A DNA stretch of 32,813 nucleotides from Fimadaptatus sp050946055 (lineage in GTDB: Bacteria > Bacillota > Clostridia > Christensenellales > Aristaeellaceae). Below, piece by piece: positions 25,437 through 31,972 of the stretch; positions within the stretch are counted from its first letter, which is position 1; each line of letters opens with the position of its first letter. The notes beneath the pieces are model-generated. The model saw only the letters and a list, made by a program, of their open reading frames with translations. It made no database searches and was not told the origin of the DNA. Made by a program: the position numbers and the translations under genes. Location of the stretch: the NCBI GenBank assembly GCA_050946055.1, contig JBMNUB010000034.1:1-32813 (forward strand), in the 5' to 3' direction.

Positions 25437-26243
25437 ATGAAGATCAGCTTTTCAACACTCGGTTGTCCGCGCTGGAGCTGGAACGAGATAGTGACCACGG
25501 CGGCCGACCTAAAATACGACGGCATAGAGGTGCGCGGCGTGGGCAAGGATATATCTGCGCCCTCAATACCGCAGTTCAGCGCGGAACAGCTGCCCGCAAC
25601 GCTGGAGCAGCTAGACAAGCTCGGCCTCTCGATAAGCTGCCTCACCAGCGACATCTGCCTGCACGTGCGCGAGCGCGAGGAGGAGATATTGCGTGAGATA
25701 GCGGCATACGTGGAGCTGGCGCAGGCTATGCGCGTGCCATACGTGCGCATAATGGGCTGCGCGGGCGTGGCTCAGCCCACCGGTCAGGTGGACGCGGGCT
25801 ATGTGCGCGAACTGGCGCAGCGTTGCGGCACCATGGCGGCGGAAAAGGGCGTGACGCTGCTTATGGAGACCAACGGCGTATGGGCGCAGACCGACAAGCT
25901 GCGCCGCCTGCTGGACGACATAAATTCGCCCGGCGTGGCCGCGCTGTGGGACGTAAACCATCCCTACCGCTACTACGGCGAGAGCGCTCAGACCACTTGG
26001 GACAATCTGGGCGAATATGTGCGCCATATGCACTTTAAGGACTCCATAATGCAGGATGGCCGCGCCAAATACGCCATAATGGGCTATGGCGACCTGCCAA
26101 TTGAGCAGGCCATAGAGGTCAGCACCGCAGGCGGCTATGATGGATTCTATTCTCTGGAATGGCTCAAGCGCTGGGATGTGACGCTGGAGGAGCCGGGCAT
26201 AGTGTTTGCGCACTACGTGAGCTACATGAAGTCCTTTGTATAA
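25437..26243 (+). CDS. Sugar phosphate isomerase/epimerase family protein (AP2Ec TIM barrel)
   Basis: A 268-residue protein with the xylose-isomerase-like TIM-barrel pattern. MKISFSTLGCPRWSWNEIV and YDGIEVRG form the first strands. Metal ligands are probably the Glu in LLMETNG, the Asp and His in LWDVNHPY, the His in HMHFKD and the Glu in FYSLEWLKRW. The family includes IolE, hydroxypyruvate isomerase and various sugar epimerases; the substrate here cannot be named. TAGGAGGG precedes the ATG. A strong terminator follows. Confidence 0.88.
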   Translation: MKISFSTLGCPRWSWNEIVTTAADLKYDGIEVRGVGKDISAPSIPQFSAEQLPATLEQLDKLGLSISCLTSDICLHVREREEEILREIAAYVELAQAMRVPYVRIMGCAGVAQPTGQVDAGYVRELAQRCGTMAAEKGVTLLMETNGVWAQTDKLRRLLDDINSPGVAALWDVNHPYRYYGESAQTTWDNLGEYVRHMHFKDSIMQDGRAKYAIMGYGDLPIEQAIEVSTAGGYDGFYSLEWLKRWDVTLEEPGIVFAHYVSYMKSFV

Positions 26244-26271
26244 CTTAAAATAGGAAGCATCAATTTGTGCT

Positions 26272-26316
26272 ACTGCCGCGCAGCTATTTTAGATGAGCTG
26301 CGCGGCGGTGGTTTTT
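26272..26316 (+). terminator. Strong intrinsic terminator
   Basis: A 14-bp stem (26272-26285 with 26296-26309, with one wobble) followed by GTTTTTGG, 29 bases after the TIM-barrel stop. Confidence 0.9.
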
Positions 26317-26882
26317 GGCGGCCTGCGGCAAGTCGGGCTAAAGGAATTGCAAAGCGGCGCTTTACTTAATCATGGGGGATTTTGCAAACAAGAGCCAGCC
26401 GTCGCAATTTCAGTGCGAGGTTAGATGATGGAAGATACAAGCAGACCATTTGCACCGTACCGCTCACGGCGCGGCCGTTATAAGCCCTGCGCGTTAATCA
26501 CGAAAAAACCGTGAATAAGCTCTTTAGGGGCTAAGCTGCTATGCCATTGGATACAGCGGCATGCGGGCTGAATATGCGCAGCCCATGCCGGGCATGAGGC
26601 GGGTGAGGCTGGCGGCGTTGCACAAAGCGGTGATCGTGCAGCGCTTATCTGGAAGTGAAGGTTTAGCCGGGGGCAGGGAAGGGGAGGGGATGTATGCGCG
26701 GGCTTGACTTTTGAGCAACATGGCGCAACTCGCCGCAGGTCGGGCATTGGGCTGGTGATGTGGCATTAGGGGCGCATGGGACGGCATGCGGGCGATTGCA
26801 AGCGCAGCGAGATATTGCGGTGCGCATAATCGGACGGGCATTGATAACATTGCGTAAAACGTAAAAAACCCGCCGAAAGCCC
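26317..26882. other. Gene-free region upstream of the tRNA pair
   Basis: About 570 bases. No open frame with a ribosome site or family likeness was found on either strand. It contains a copy of a diverged repeat (26373-26420) and a small hairpin (TCACG...CGTGA near 26497-26515). Confidence 0.6.
26373..26420. repeat. Diverged intergenic repeat, copy 2
   Basis: Partner of 18891-18938: shares GGATTTTG, AGCCA/GGCCA and ATTTCAG in the same order and spacing. Confidence 0.45.
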
Positions 26883-26911
26883 TTGATTTTGGTGCGCAAC
26901 TGTGCTATAAT
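26883..26911 (+). promoter_or_regulatory. Promoter of the tRNA pair
   Basis: TTGATT (26883-26888), a 17-base spacer and TATAAT (26906-26911), 23 bases before tRNA-Thr. Confidence 0.85.
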
Positions 26912-26933
26912 CTATACTTGTTGACAGCTGAAT

Positions 26934-27007
26934 TGCCAATATAGCTCAGCAGGTAGAGCAGCAGTTTCGTAAACTGCAGGTCATCGGTTCGAACCCGATT
27001 ATTGGCT
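26934..27007 (+). tRNA. tRNA-Thr (anticodon CGT)
   Basis: The acceptor stem GCCAATA pairs with TATTGGC, the D-arm is GCTC/GAGC, and the anticodon loop TTCGTAA sits on GCAGT/ACTGC. The T-arm is ATCGG-TTCGAAC-CCGAT. The anticodon CGT reads ACG. CCA is not encoded, so it must be added. Confidence 0.95.
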
Positions 27008-27010
27008 CGT

Positions 27011-27087
27011 CGAGGTGTAGCGCAGTTTGGTAGCGCGTTTGGTTCGGGACCAAAAGGTCGCAGGTTCAAATCCTGTCACCTCGACCA
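27011..27087 (+). tRNA. tRNA-Pro (anticodon CGG)
   Basis: The acceptor stem CGAGGTG pairs with CACCTCG, the D-arm is GCGC/GCGC, and the anticodon loop TTCGGGA sits on TTTGG/CCAAA. The T-arm is GCAGG-TTCAAAT-CCTGT (last pair G-T), and ACCA ends the gene, so CCA is encoded. Three bases separate it from tRNA-Thr. Its 3' end borders the mobile-type region. Confidence 0.95.
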
Positions 27088-27093
27088 AATTGA

Positions 27094-27127
27094 CAGCAGC
27101 TTAGAAGATTTCTAAGCTGCTGTTTTT
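27094..27127 (+). terminator. Terminator of the tRNA transcript
   Basis: A perfect 13-bp stem (27094-27106 with 27110-27122), a 3-base loop and five T. Confidence 0.95.
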
Positions 27128-27148
27128 CTACGTTTTGAGCAAAAAAAC

Positions 27149-27168
27149 GCCCGTAAAACGGGCTTTTT
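27149..27168. terminator. Second hairpin, bidirectional terminator
   Basis: GCCCGT (27149-27154) pairs with ACGGGC (27158-27163), with seven A before (27141-27147) and five T after, so it can end transcription on either strand. Confidence 0.8.
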
Positions 27169-27347
27169 CTGTGGGTTATGACCCATTATGAAGGGTAATG
27201 ACGCATCTTATCCTCTGCCGTCTGATCTCGTTTTTCTCATTTTTCTCGTTTTTCTCACATCCGCTTTGTGGTAATTCTGTGGTAAATCCCCGTTTTCTGT
27301 GGTAAACGTATCTTCGCATCGCAAAACGACGGTACGTTGAAAAAGCA

Positions 27348-27373
27348 CGAAAACGCCCTCTCAGGCGTTTTCG
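27348..27373. terminator. Terminator downstream of the DUF932 unit
   Basis: CGAAAACGCC (27348-27357) pairs with GGCGTTTTCG (27364-27373), followed by TTTTCG on the plus strand. On the minus strand it lies about 75 bases after the zinc-ribbon gene stop. The span 27170-27347 has T-rich 9-base tandem repeats (TTTTTCTC, near 27232-27257) and three GTGGTAA copies; no gene supported. Confidence 0.7.
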
Positions 27374-27448
27374 TTTTCGTATGGGCATTTCTCGGCTAAG
27401 GTGTCAGAGGCGGTGTAGCGGGCGTTAAACTGCGTTTAACCGCCACTA

Positions 27449-27664
27449 TCAGTCATCGAACCAACTATCCTGTCGTTCGAGTATGGCTTCCTCCGCATCC
27501 TCAAGATAATTGCTGTAGATTTCTGCCTGTACGGGCGCACTGTATCTGGGCCACGAGCTGCAGTTGCAGCAGACCTTATCCGGCTTCATCGTGTACCAGT
27601 TTACGCCGGGAATGAGCGCTGCATCGCAGCGGATGCAGCGCCCGTAGTCGTTCATCTTGCTCAT
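27449..27664 (-). CDS. Small Cys-motif (zinc-ribbon-like) protein
   Basis: A 71-residue protein from ATG 27664, which overlaps the stop of the DUF932 gene as ATGA. CIRC near residue 10 and CCNC about 22 residues later form two CxxC pairs that could bind zinc. The C-terminus is acidic (LEDAEEAILERQDSWFDD). No named family is recognised. It is last in the unit of four small-to-medium genes and depends on translation of DUF932 for coupling. Confidence 0.75.
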   Translation of the reverse strand: MSKMNDYGRCIRCDAALIPGVNWYTMKPDKVCCNCSSWPRYSAPVQAEIYSNYLEDAEEAILERQDSWFDD

Positions 27665-28731
27665 GCCGACACCTTGTTCAGCCGGTTCCACTTCTCGCGG
27701 CTCATGCCGAGGATGCTGTAACCGATGCTCTCCATCTCAGTGGAGCGGTCGTAGCTTTCAACATCCTGCGCTGTGCGGGTCACTGCGTTCGCCAGACCAT
27801 ACAAGCTGAACTCTCCGTCCCGGATGAGGTGATCGAGGATTCCGCTGCTCTCCTTCTTGGTGAAGCCGTAATCAGAGGAAGCCAGTTCGATCATCTGCGG
27901 GATGTCGCTGGTGATGATCTTCGCCCCCTTCGCGTCACGCATCATCTTGACCACCTTCTCGAATCGCGTCTGGTCGACTGCTGCGCGGACGGTGTCCTGT
28001 ACCTTGAGCATGAGAGCCTTGTCATCTGCTGCGAGGGTTGCGTCGGAGTACAGACTGTAATCCTCGCCAGCGGCGTTCCCGCGTCCGATATGGTAGCGGC
28101 GAGTAGCCGCATCGTTGACCACCATGCCATTGCTGCACACGAGGCGGTAGACCAGCGGCTGCACCGCCATGCTGCCCATGCCCACTTCGCTGTTGGTGAT
28201 GATGATGCCGGACTGCACCACATCTCCGGGGACAACCTCTGTCTCCAACTGGGGATTGACGACCTTGATGTACATGCGTTCATCGGTGACTTCGCAGCTC
28301 TCGATTCGAGCATCCTGAATGTCGGCGATGATCGGGAGTACGGCTTCCGCGATCTCGTAGTTGTCGATGCGGCGATAGCGGTCGGAGAGGAATGCGCGGG
28401 CCGTTCCGTCGAGCGTCCGCACCATGCGGGTCGAGGGGATGTGATTGAACCAGCCGTTCACGTTGGCTGCGAGCAGTTCCGGGTTCTCTGCGCGCATCTT
28501 GTCGTAGTACTTCGCCGGGATGCCGAGCGCAGAGCCGATCTGCCGGTGGGCGACGTCGTTCACGTGCAGGATGGTGTTCATCCGCTGCTGGGGGTTCTGG
28601 AGGGTGATGGTCTGACCGCCATCCGCGCTGTCCATGATGATGTTCCGGGTGTCGAGCAGGTAGTCGTGCTTCGCGTTGCGCTGACGGTCGAGCTCCTGAG
28701 CCAGTTCCATGAGAGTGCGTCCAAACTTCAT
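27661..28731 (-). CDS. DUF932 domain protein (phage/plasmid-like)
   Basis: A 356-residue soluble protein matching the DUF932 / phage-plasmid-like family: AHRQIGSALGIPAKYYDKM near residues 60-80, RAFLSDRYRRIDNYEIAEAVLP, GIIITNSEVGMGSMAVQPLVYRLVCSNGM and an ATRRYHIGR segment. The family is frequent on plasmids, prophages and integrative elements and its biochemical role is not established. The ribosome site is weak (GGCGGT-like). A GC-rich hairpin (28779-28796) lies between it and the preceding gene. Ile codons are mainly ATC. Confidence 0.9.
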   Translation of the reverse strand: MKFGRTLMELAQELDRQRNAKHDYLLDTRNIIMDSADGGQTITLQNPQQRMNTILHVNDVAHRQIGSALGIPAKYYDKMRAENPELLAANVNGWFNHIPSTRMVRTLDGTARAFLSDRYRRIDNYEIAEAVLPIIADIQDARIESCEVTDERMYIKVVNPQLETEVVPGDVVQSGIIITNSEVGMGSMAVQPLVYRLVCSNGMVVNDAATRRYHIGRGNAAGEDYSLYSDATLAADDKALMLKVQDTVRAAVDQTRFEKVVKMMRDAKGAKIITSDIPQMIELASSDYGFTKKESSGILDHLIRDGEFSLYGLANAVTRTAQDVESYDRSTEMESIGYSILGMSREKWNRLNKVSA

Positions 28732-28778
28732 TTTGATTTACCGCCACTTTCTTGGTTGATGATTTATTGAGAGATTGA

Positions 28779-28796
28779 GGGGCGGTTGCCCGCCCC
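28779..28796 (-). terminator. Intra-operon hairpin before DUF932
   Basis: GGGGCGG (28779-28785) pairs with CCGCCCC (28790-28796) with a 4-base loop. It has no U-run and may be an attenuator or mRNA-stabilising structure. Confidence 0.4.
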
Positions 28797-28804
28797 TGCC
28801 GGGG

Positions 28805-29017
28805 TTACTTGGTGGGCTGGAAGTTCGCCGCGATGTAGGCGTCGAGTTCCTTGATGAGGGCTTGGTTTTCGGGCTTGCTGCGCCAATCGGAATAGATTCG
28901 ATTGATGGTCTCGATCAGGTTGGCCTTGGACATCCTGGCGACGCTGCTTCTTGCTGCGCCGAGGGAAATGGCGGTCTTGCGGAGCTGGGAGATGCTCTTG
29001 CTGGCGAGGTTCTTCAT
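28805..29017 (-). CDS. Small protein with Rho-N/SAP-like motif
   Basis: A 70-residue basic protein. The first half (SISQLRKTAISLGAARSSVARMSKANLIETI) resembles the helix-extension-helix of Rho N-terminal or SAP domains, which bind nucleic acid: a short helix, a Gly turn, then a KANLI helix. The second half is helical and more acidic. AAGGAG precedes the ATG. The domain call is from pattern only; it would fit a small DNA- or RNA-binding protein of the element. Confidence 0.65.
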   Translation of the reverse strand: MKNLASKSISQLRKTAISLGAARSSVARMSKANLIETINRIYSDWRSKPENQALIKELDAYIAANFQPTK

Positions 29018-29029
29018 TGCGATTCTCCT

Positions 29030-29194
29030 TTATCCCATGTAGATTTCGCAGCCCTCAGCGGGGATGCTCTCGACATATTCACCGTTCTTATCGAAGATGA
29101 TGATGAATCCGTTCTCGATCTTGATCCGCGCTGCTTCGCGCTTGCTGTAGGTATGCTCCGTGAAATCCTGCTCCATGATGGTGATCGTCTTCAT
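29030..29194 (-). CDS. Small protein of unknown function (54 aa)
   Basis: A short gene with a strong AAGGAGG site before the ATG. It encodes MKTITIMEQDFTEHTYSKRE at its start, then a beta-rich middle (IKIENGFIIIFDKNGEYVESI) and ends EGCEIYMG. It lies 12 bases before the Rho-N-like gene and downstream of a consensus promoter, and its Ile codons are all ATC. Family unknown; the short strand-turn-strand core could be a small regulator. Confidence 0.75.
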   Translation of the reverse strand: MKTITIMEQDFTEHTYSKREAARIKIENGFIIIFDKNGEYVESIPAEGCEIYMG

Positions 29195-29221
29195 CGTGGG
29201 TTCCTCCTTCTCTTTCTCTTA

Positions 29222-29306
29222 GGCGTTCAGGAACGCCTTGGCGATGATTCTTGCACCGGCCTGAAACTGATCGAGGGTGATGAGCTTCTTTTCGAGATTT
29301 TCTCTG
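29222..29306 (-). pseudogene. Coding-like stretch without a start codon
   Basis: The minus-strand frame ends in ENLEKKLITLDQFQAGARII-AKAFLNA then TAA. It looks protein-like and is followed at correct distance by the next gene's ribosome site. However, no ATG, GTG or TTG exists between the -10 box and this frame. It may be the remnant of a gene whose 5' end was replaced by the promoter repeat, or it may use a rare start. Confidence 0.35.
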
Positions 29307-29354
29307 ACCTTGACTGTATTATACTAAATTAAATTAGCTTTGTCAATAGTTAAA
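29296..29354. repeat. 59-bp direct repeat carrying a promoter, copy 1
   Basis: Identical to 32423-32481 except for two bases, one of them in the -35 box (TTGACA here, TTGGCA there). Confidence 0.9.
29318..29346 (-). promoter_or_regulatory. Consensus promoter P1 of the DUF932 unit
   Basis: On the minus strand TTGACA (29346-29341), a 17-base spacer AAGCTAATTTAATTTAG and TATAAT (29323-29318). The spacer contains the shared CTAAnnnAATTT element, a likely operator. Confidence 0.9.
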
Positions 29355-29377
29355 AAGCGAAAATCCGCATTTTTTAT

Positions 29378-29410
29378 AAAAAAATTCGCTTCCTCGCATC
29401 AGGAAGCGAA
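29378..29410 (-). terminator. Terminator after the excisionase-like gene
   Basis: TTCGCTTCCT (29385-29394) pairs with AGGAAGCGAA (29401-29410), and on the minus strand the stem is followed by seven U (A-run 29378-29384). Confidence 0.95.
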
Positions 29411-29418
29411 TAAATGAA

Positions 29419-29634
29419 TCACTTGTCTTTCTCAGGGGGTCTGCGTCTTCTGCTTTGTCCAACGTACTTGCCGGAGGTCACGCGGGCATCGGAATACGGC
29501 TCGTCTTCTTCGATGAACCACTGGCGGCCGATTTTGCGGGCTGTCTTGAAAGTGCCTCTCGCGGCCTTCTGGGTGACGACAACAGGGTCTCTACCGAGCT
29601 TTATTGCGTACTCCTTCAGGAGGATAAGTGCCAT
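29419..29634 (-). CDS. Excisionase-like winged-helix DNA-binding protein
   Basis: A 71-residue basic protein from ATG 29634, which has AAGGAG upstream; the frame extends further but without a ribosome site. LLKEYAIKLGRDPVVVTQKA is a MerR/Xis-like helix-turn-helix, and GTFKTARKIGRQWFIEEDEP is the strand-wing that contacts DNA; the tail is SGKYVGQSRRRRPPEKDK. Proteins of this pattern act as excisionases or small regulators in integrative elements. It has its own promoter (P3) inside the end of the glycosylase gene and its own terminator, so it can be expressed separately. Confidence 0.75.
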   Translation of the reverse strand: MALILLKEYAIKLGRDPVVVTQKAARGTFKTARKIGRQWFIEEDEPYSDARVTSGKYVGQSRRRRPPEKDK

Positions 29635-29656
29635 ATCAACATCTCCTTTCCCTGTG

Positions 29657-29685
29657 ATTATACCAAATTGGGTTAGCGATGTAAA
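29657..29685 (-). promoter_or_regulatory. Promoter P3 of the excisionase-like gene
   Basis: On the minus strand TTTACA (29685-29680), a 17-base spacer TCGCTAACCCAATTTGG and TATAAT (29662-29657). It spans the stop codon of the glycosylase gene (29673-29675) and repeats the CTAAnnnAATTT element of P1 and P2. Confidence 0.75.
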
Positions 29686-30452
29686 GCGAGGAAACGTTCG
29701 TAGGCAAACATCCATTGCTGCATGATTCCCTGTACGCCCGGATAGAGCTGCGTCGGGAAATGCCCTGCGTAATGCGCTGCTTCAATCCTGCGTACCCAAG
29801 TATCTACAGGAAATGCTTCTGTATGGTGAAGGCCAAACAGGCAGATGCAGTCTGCAACCTTCGGGCCGATCCCTCGAAGGGATGTCAGATATTCCCGCGC
29901 TTCTGCGTAGGGCATTCCCGTAAGGCACTCAAGCTCTGCTTCGCTGCTGAAAGCCGCTGCAGCCTGCAGGAGGTAATCTGCCCGATAGCCAAGGCCGATC
30001 TTCCGTAGCTCCGCATCGCTCATTCCTGCGATATGCTGCGGCGCTGGGCAGTCTGCGCTTTCTCCGCAGAGGCGAGCCATCGTGAGCCTGATACGCGGGA
30101 TGTTGTTATTCTGGGAGACGATGAACGAAACAATCGTTTCCCAGAGCGGCTGACGCAGGATGCGGATGCCGTAACCGCTGGCGGCGGCTGCCCGGAGATA
30201 CATGTCTGTGGTGTCAATGCTCTCCGCGATGGCTGCGTAATCCGTTTCCATATCAAAGTATTCCGCCCAGATATTCTGCCAGTCGGCATCCGTACAGTCA
30301 AAGACCACAGTATCCGGCGAGAGCTGGCGGGCGCGTAGGACGCGCCCGTATGCAGGAATGCAGTAGCTTCCATCCGGCTCCCTGCTCCAGCGGAAGCACT
30401 GGTCGCTCTGGTCGATCTGCTCAAGATCGAGGTGGCTGTTCTTGATGATCAT
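29673..30452 (-). CDS. ogg: OGG1-type 8-oxoguanine DNA glycosylase
   Basis: A 259-residue base-excision enzyme of the HhH-GPD superfamily, closest in pattern to eukaryotic OGG1. SQNNNIPRI (113-121) corresponds to the NNN loop that reads the opposite cytosine. The helix-hairpin-helix LRGIGPKVADCICLF carries catalytic Lys198, and FPVDTWV carries catalytic Asp217, 19 residues apart as in human OGG1. DQCFRWSREPDG near residue 20 fits the N-terminal TBP-like domain. It removes 8-oxoguanine from DNA and nicks the strand. The ATG overlaps the stop of the ADP-ribosylglycohydrolase gene by 4 bases, so the two are translationally coupled. Its presence in a mobile-type region is unusual. Confidence 0.9.
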   Translation of the reverse strand: MIIKNSHLDLEQIDQSDQCFRWSREPDGSYCIPAYGRVLRARQLSPDTVVFDCTDADWQNIWAEYFDMETDYAAIAESIDTTDMYLRAAAASGYGIRILRQPLWETIVSFIVSQNNNIPRIRLTMARLCGESADCPAPQHIAGMSDAELRKIGLGYRADYLLQAAAAFSSEAELECLTGMPYAEAREYLTSLRGIGPKVADCICLFGLHHTEAFPVDTWVRRIEAAHYAGHFPTQLYPGVQGIMQQWMFAYERFLALHR

Positions 30453-31393
30453 GCGTCCATCCTCGCTGCCTCTGCCGCTGCGCAGAGCATGTCGATGTTG
30501 GTTCTGACCGTTGCATCGAGCTGACCGTGCCAGCGCTCCGGGATTGCTGCATACCCGTAAAGCGCTCCGGCGAGACCGCCCGTGATCGCGCCGATGGTGT
30601 CCGCGTCGCCGCCGAGATTGACAGCCTTGATGACTGCTGCCTCAAAGCTCTCCGTAGTATAGATGCAGTGGAGGGCTGCTGCGAAGCTGTCTACCACATA
30701 GCCAGTGGGCCGGGGCGCATATCCCGGACGGGATAAGAGGTCGTAGGAGTAGCGGCCATTGCTGCGCGAGGACGTGTATTGGATGAGAATCTGCTTGCGG
30801 GCGCACAAGCTGTCCTCATTGACCATCTGGCTCAGGGCTGCGCTGTAGATGGCGCAATCGCTGGCAGTATCATCGTCCCAGTGGGTCATCTTGGAAATCT
30901 GTTCGGCTTTCCGCATGGCCTCTTGCTCATCGCGGTAGTAAAGCCCGACATAGGCCGTGCGCATGAGAGTGCCGTTTCCGGCCGACCTTCCGTTCATCAT
31001 ATTGTGCGTAACTCTGGACGCGCGGTACCAGTCCGCTTTGGTGGGGGCGTTCTTTTTCTTCGCTGCGCTGATCGCATGTTGGATGGAGCTGGCGCAGGTG
31101 GCGCCGATGTCTTTCGGCCCGCTGTTTGCCCAATCAACGAAAAACCTACCGATTGCAACGATGGGATCTTTGGGGTTCTGGAAGATGCCGCGAGCGACTG
31201 CGAGGGTCATTTCCGTATCGTCGGTGATTTCTCCGGGCTTTACGTTGAGCCAGCCGCCGCCGATCATGTCCCGAACGACACCATACTGCTGCTGGATGCT
31301 GGGCTGGTACATAAACTCAAGGGGAGCGCCGAGCGCGTCCCCTACTGCTACGCCGAACATGGCTCCATAGATCGTGTTCTTGATGTTGTCCAT
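30449..31393 (-). CDS. ADP-ribosylglycohydrolase (DraG/ARH family)
   Basis: A 314-residue cytoplasmic hydrolase. AMFGVAVGDALGAPLEF at the N-terminus, GEITDDTEM (residues 54-62, metal-binding) and NLGGDADTIGAITGGLAGALYG near residue 275 are the three signatures of the dinuclear-metal ADP-ribosylglycohydrolase fold. The family removes ADP-ribose from proteins (arginine, serine) or nucleic acids; members acting on other ADP-ribose-like substrates exist. AAAGGAGG precedes the ATG. It sits between a 76-residue unknown protein and the OGG1-type glycosylase in one unit, which suggests joint action on modified DNA or protein (inference). Confidence 0.93.
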   Translation of the reverse strand: MDNIKNTIYGAMFGVAVGDALGAPLEFMYQPSIQQQYGVVRDMIGGGWLNVKPGEITDDTEMTLAVARGIFQNPKDPIVAIGRFFVDWANSGPKDIGATCASSIQHAISAAKKKNAPTKADWYRASRVTHNMMNGRSAGNGTLMRTAYVGLYYRDEQEAMRKAEQISKMTHWDDDTASDCAIYSAALSQMVNEDSLCARKQILIQYTSSRSNGRYSYDLLSRPGYAPRPTGYVVDSFAAALHCIYTTESFEAAVIKAVNLGGDADTIGAITGGLAGALYGYAAIPERWHGQLDATVRTNIDMLCAAAEAARMDA

Positions 31394-31424
31394 AGTATCC
31401 TCCTTTAAGCAATACTCGCTGATA

Positions 31425-31655
31425 TTATCCGTTGTATTCGACGCCCGTCTCGATGCTGTACAGACGCTTGATGACTGCCCGCTTTTCCTTCAGCGGTTTC
31501 GCCGCCTCATCCATCATCTGCGTAATCGGATGGTCTGCCGGAAAACCGGCTGCTTTCTGAGCGTATTCGTTGATCTGGCTGTTGAGCTGGGCAATCGCCA
31601 GACAAAGAATTTCGGTGTGCGTAACCTTGGGGCTGGAAATGTTCTTGGTTGCCAT
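31425..31655 (-). CDS. Small helical protein of unknown function (76 aa)
   Basis: From ATG 31655, chosen for GAAAGGAAG upstream; the frame extends 17 codons further without a ribosome site. MATKNISSPKVTHTEILCLA leads into a helical protein (AIAQLNSQINEYAQKAAGF, DEAAKPLKEKRAVIKRLYSI). No family recognised. It precedes the ADP-ribosylglycohydrolase gene by 31 bases. Confidence 0.7.
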   Translation of the reverse strand: MATKNISSPKVTHTEILCLAIAQLNSQINEYAQKAAGFPADHPITQMMDEAAKPLKEKRAVIKRLYSIETGVEYNG

Positions 31656-31710
31656 GATGATCTTCCTTTCTGCCCTGTCATCGTCAGACCGTGTGGGGCG
31701 GTTCACGGTG

Positions 31711-31725
31711 ACACCCTTCGGGTGT
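31711..31725. other. Short hairpin between two small genes
   Basis: ACACCC (31711-31716) pairs with GGGTGT (31720-31725) around TTC. It has no U-run on the minus strand; perhaps an mRNA processing or stability element. Confidence 0.35.
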
Positions 31726-31731
31726 TTCGGC

Positions 31732-31926
31732 TTATACTTCTTCTACAATGCAATGGTATCCGTAATTCGTTTCTACTTCTGCCCAAGACTTGCGGTTGCT
31801 TCTGGTATACCAGTGCCGACGATACCACTTTAGTTCGTCCATGTCACATACCAGCTTCAAAATAGCTTGCTTCATGCATTGTGCATTTACGATTTCTGTG
31901 TTTCCTTTAATCCGAAAGCGTCTCAT
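31732..31926 (-). CDS. Small basic protein of unknown function (64 aa)
   Basis: MRRFRIKGNTEIVNAQCMKQ starts it; KWYRRHWYTRSNRKSWAEVE and a beta-like C-terminus (YGYHCIVEEV) follow. The ATG 31926 has GAAAGGG upstream. It is AT-richer than its neighbours and uses A/T-ending codons more, so it may have a different origin within the element. No family recognised. Confidence 0.65.
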   Translation of the reverse strand: MRRFRIKGNTEIVNAQCMKQAILKLVCDMDELKWYRRHWYTRSNRKSWAEVETNYGYHCIVEEV

Positions 31927-31972
31927 TGTTATGCCCTTTCTGCCCGGATAGGCTCCGGGCGGGCCGCATTTC

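Noticed and set aside
27176..27388. Integrase C-terminal fragment on the minus strand
   Set aside because: Only a faint likeness over about 25 residues in a low-complexity stretch; not enough to annotate.
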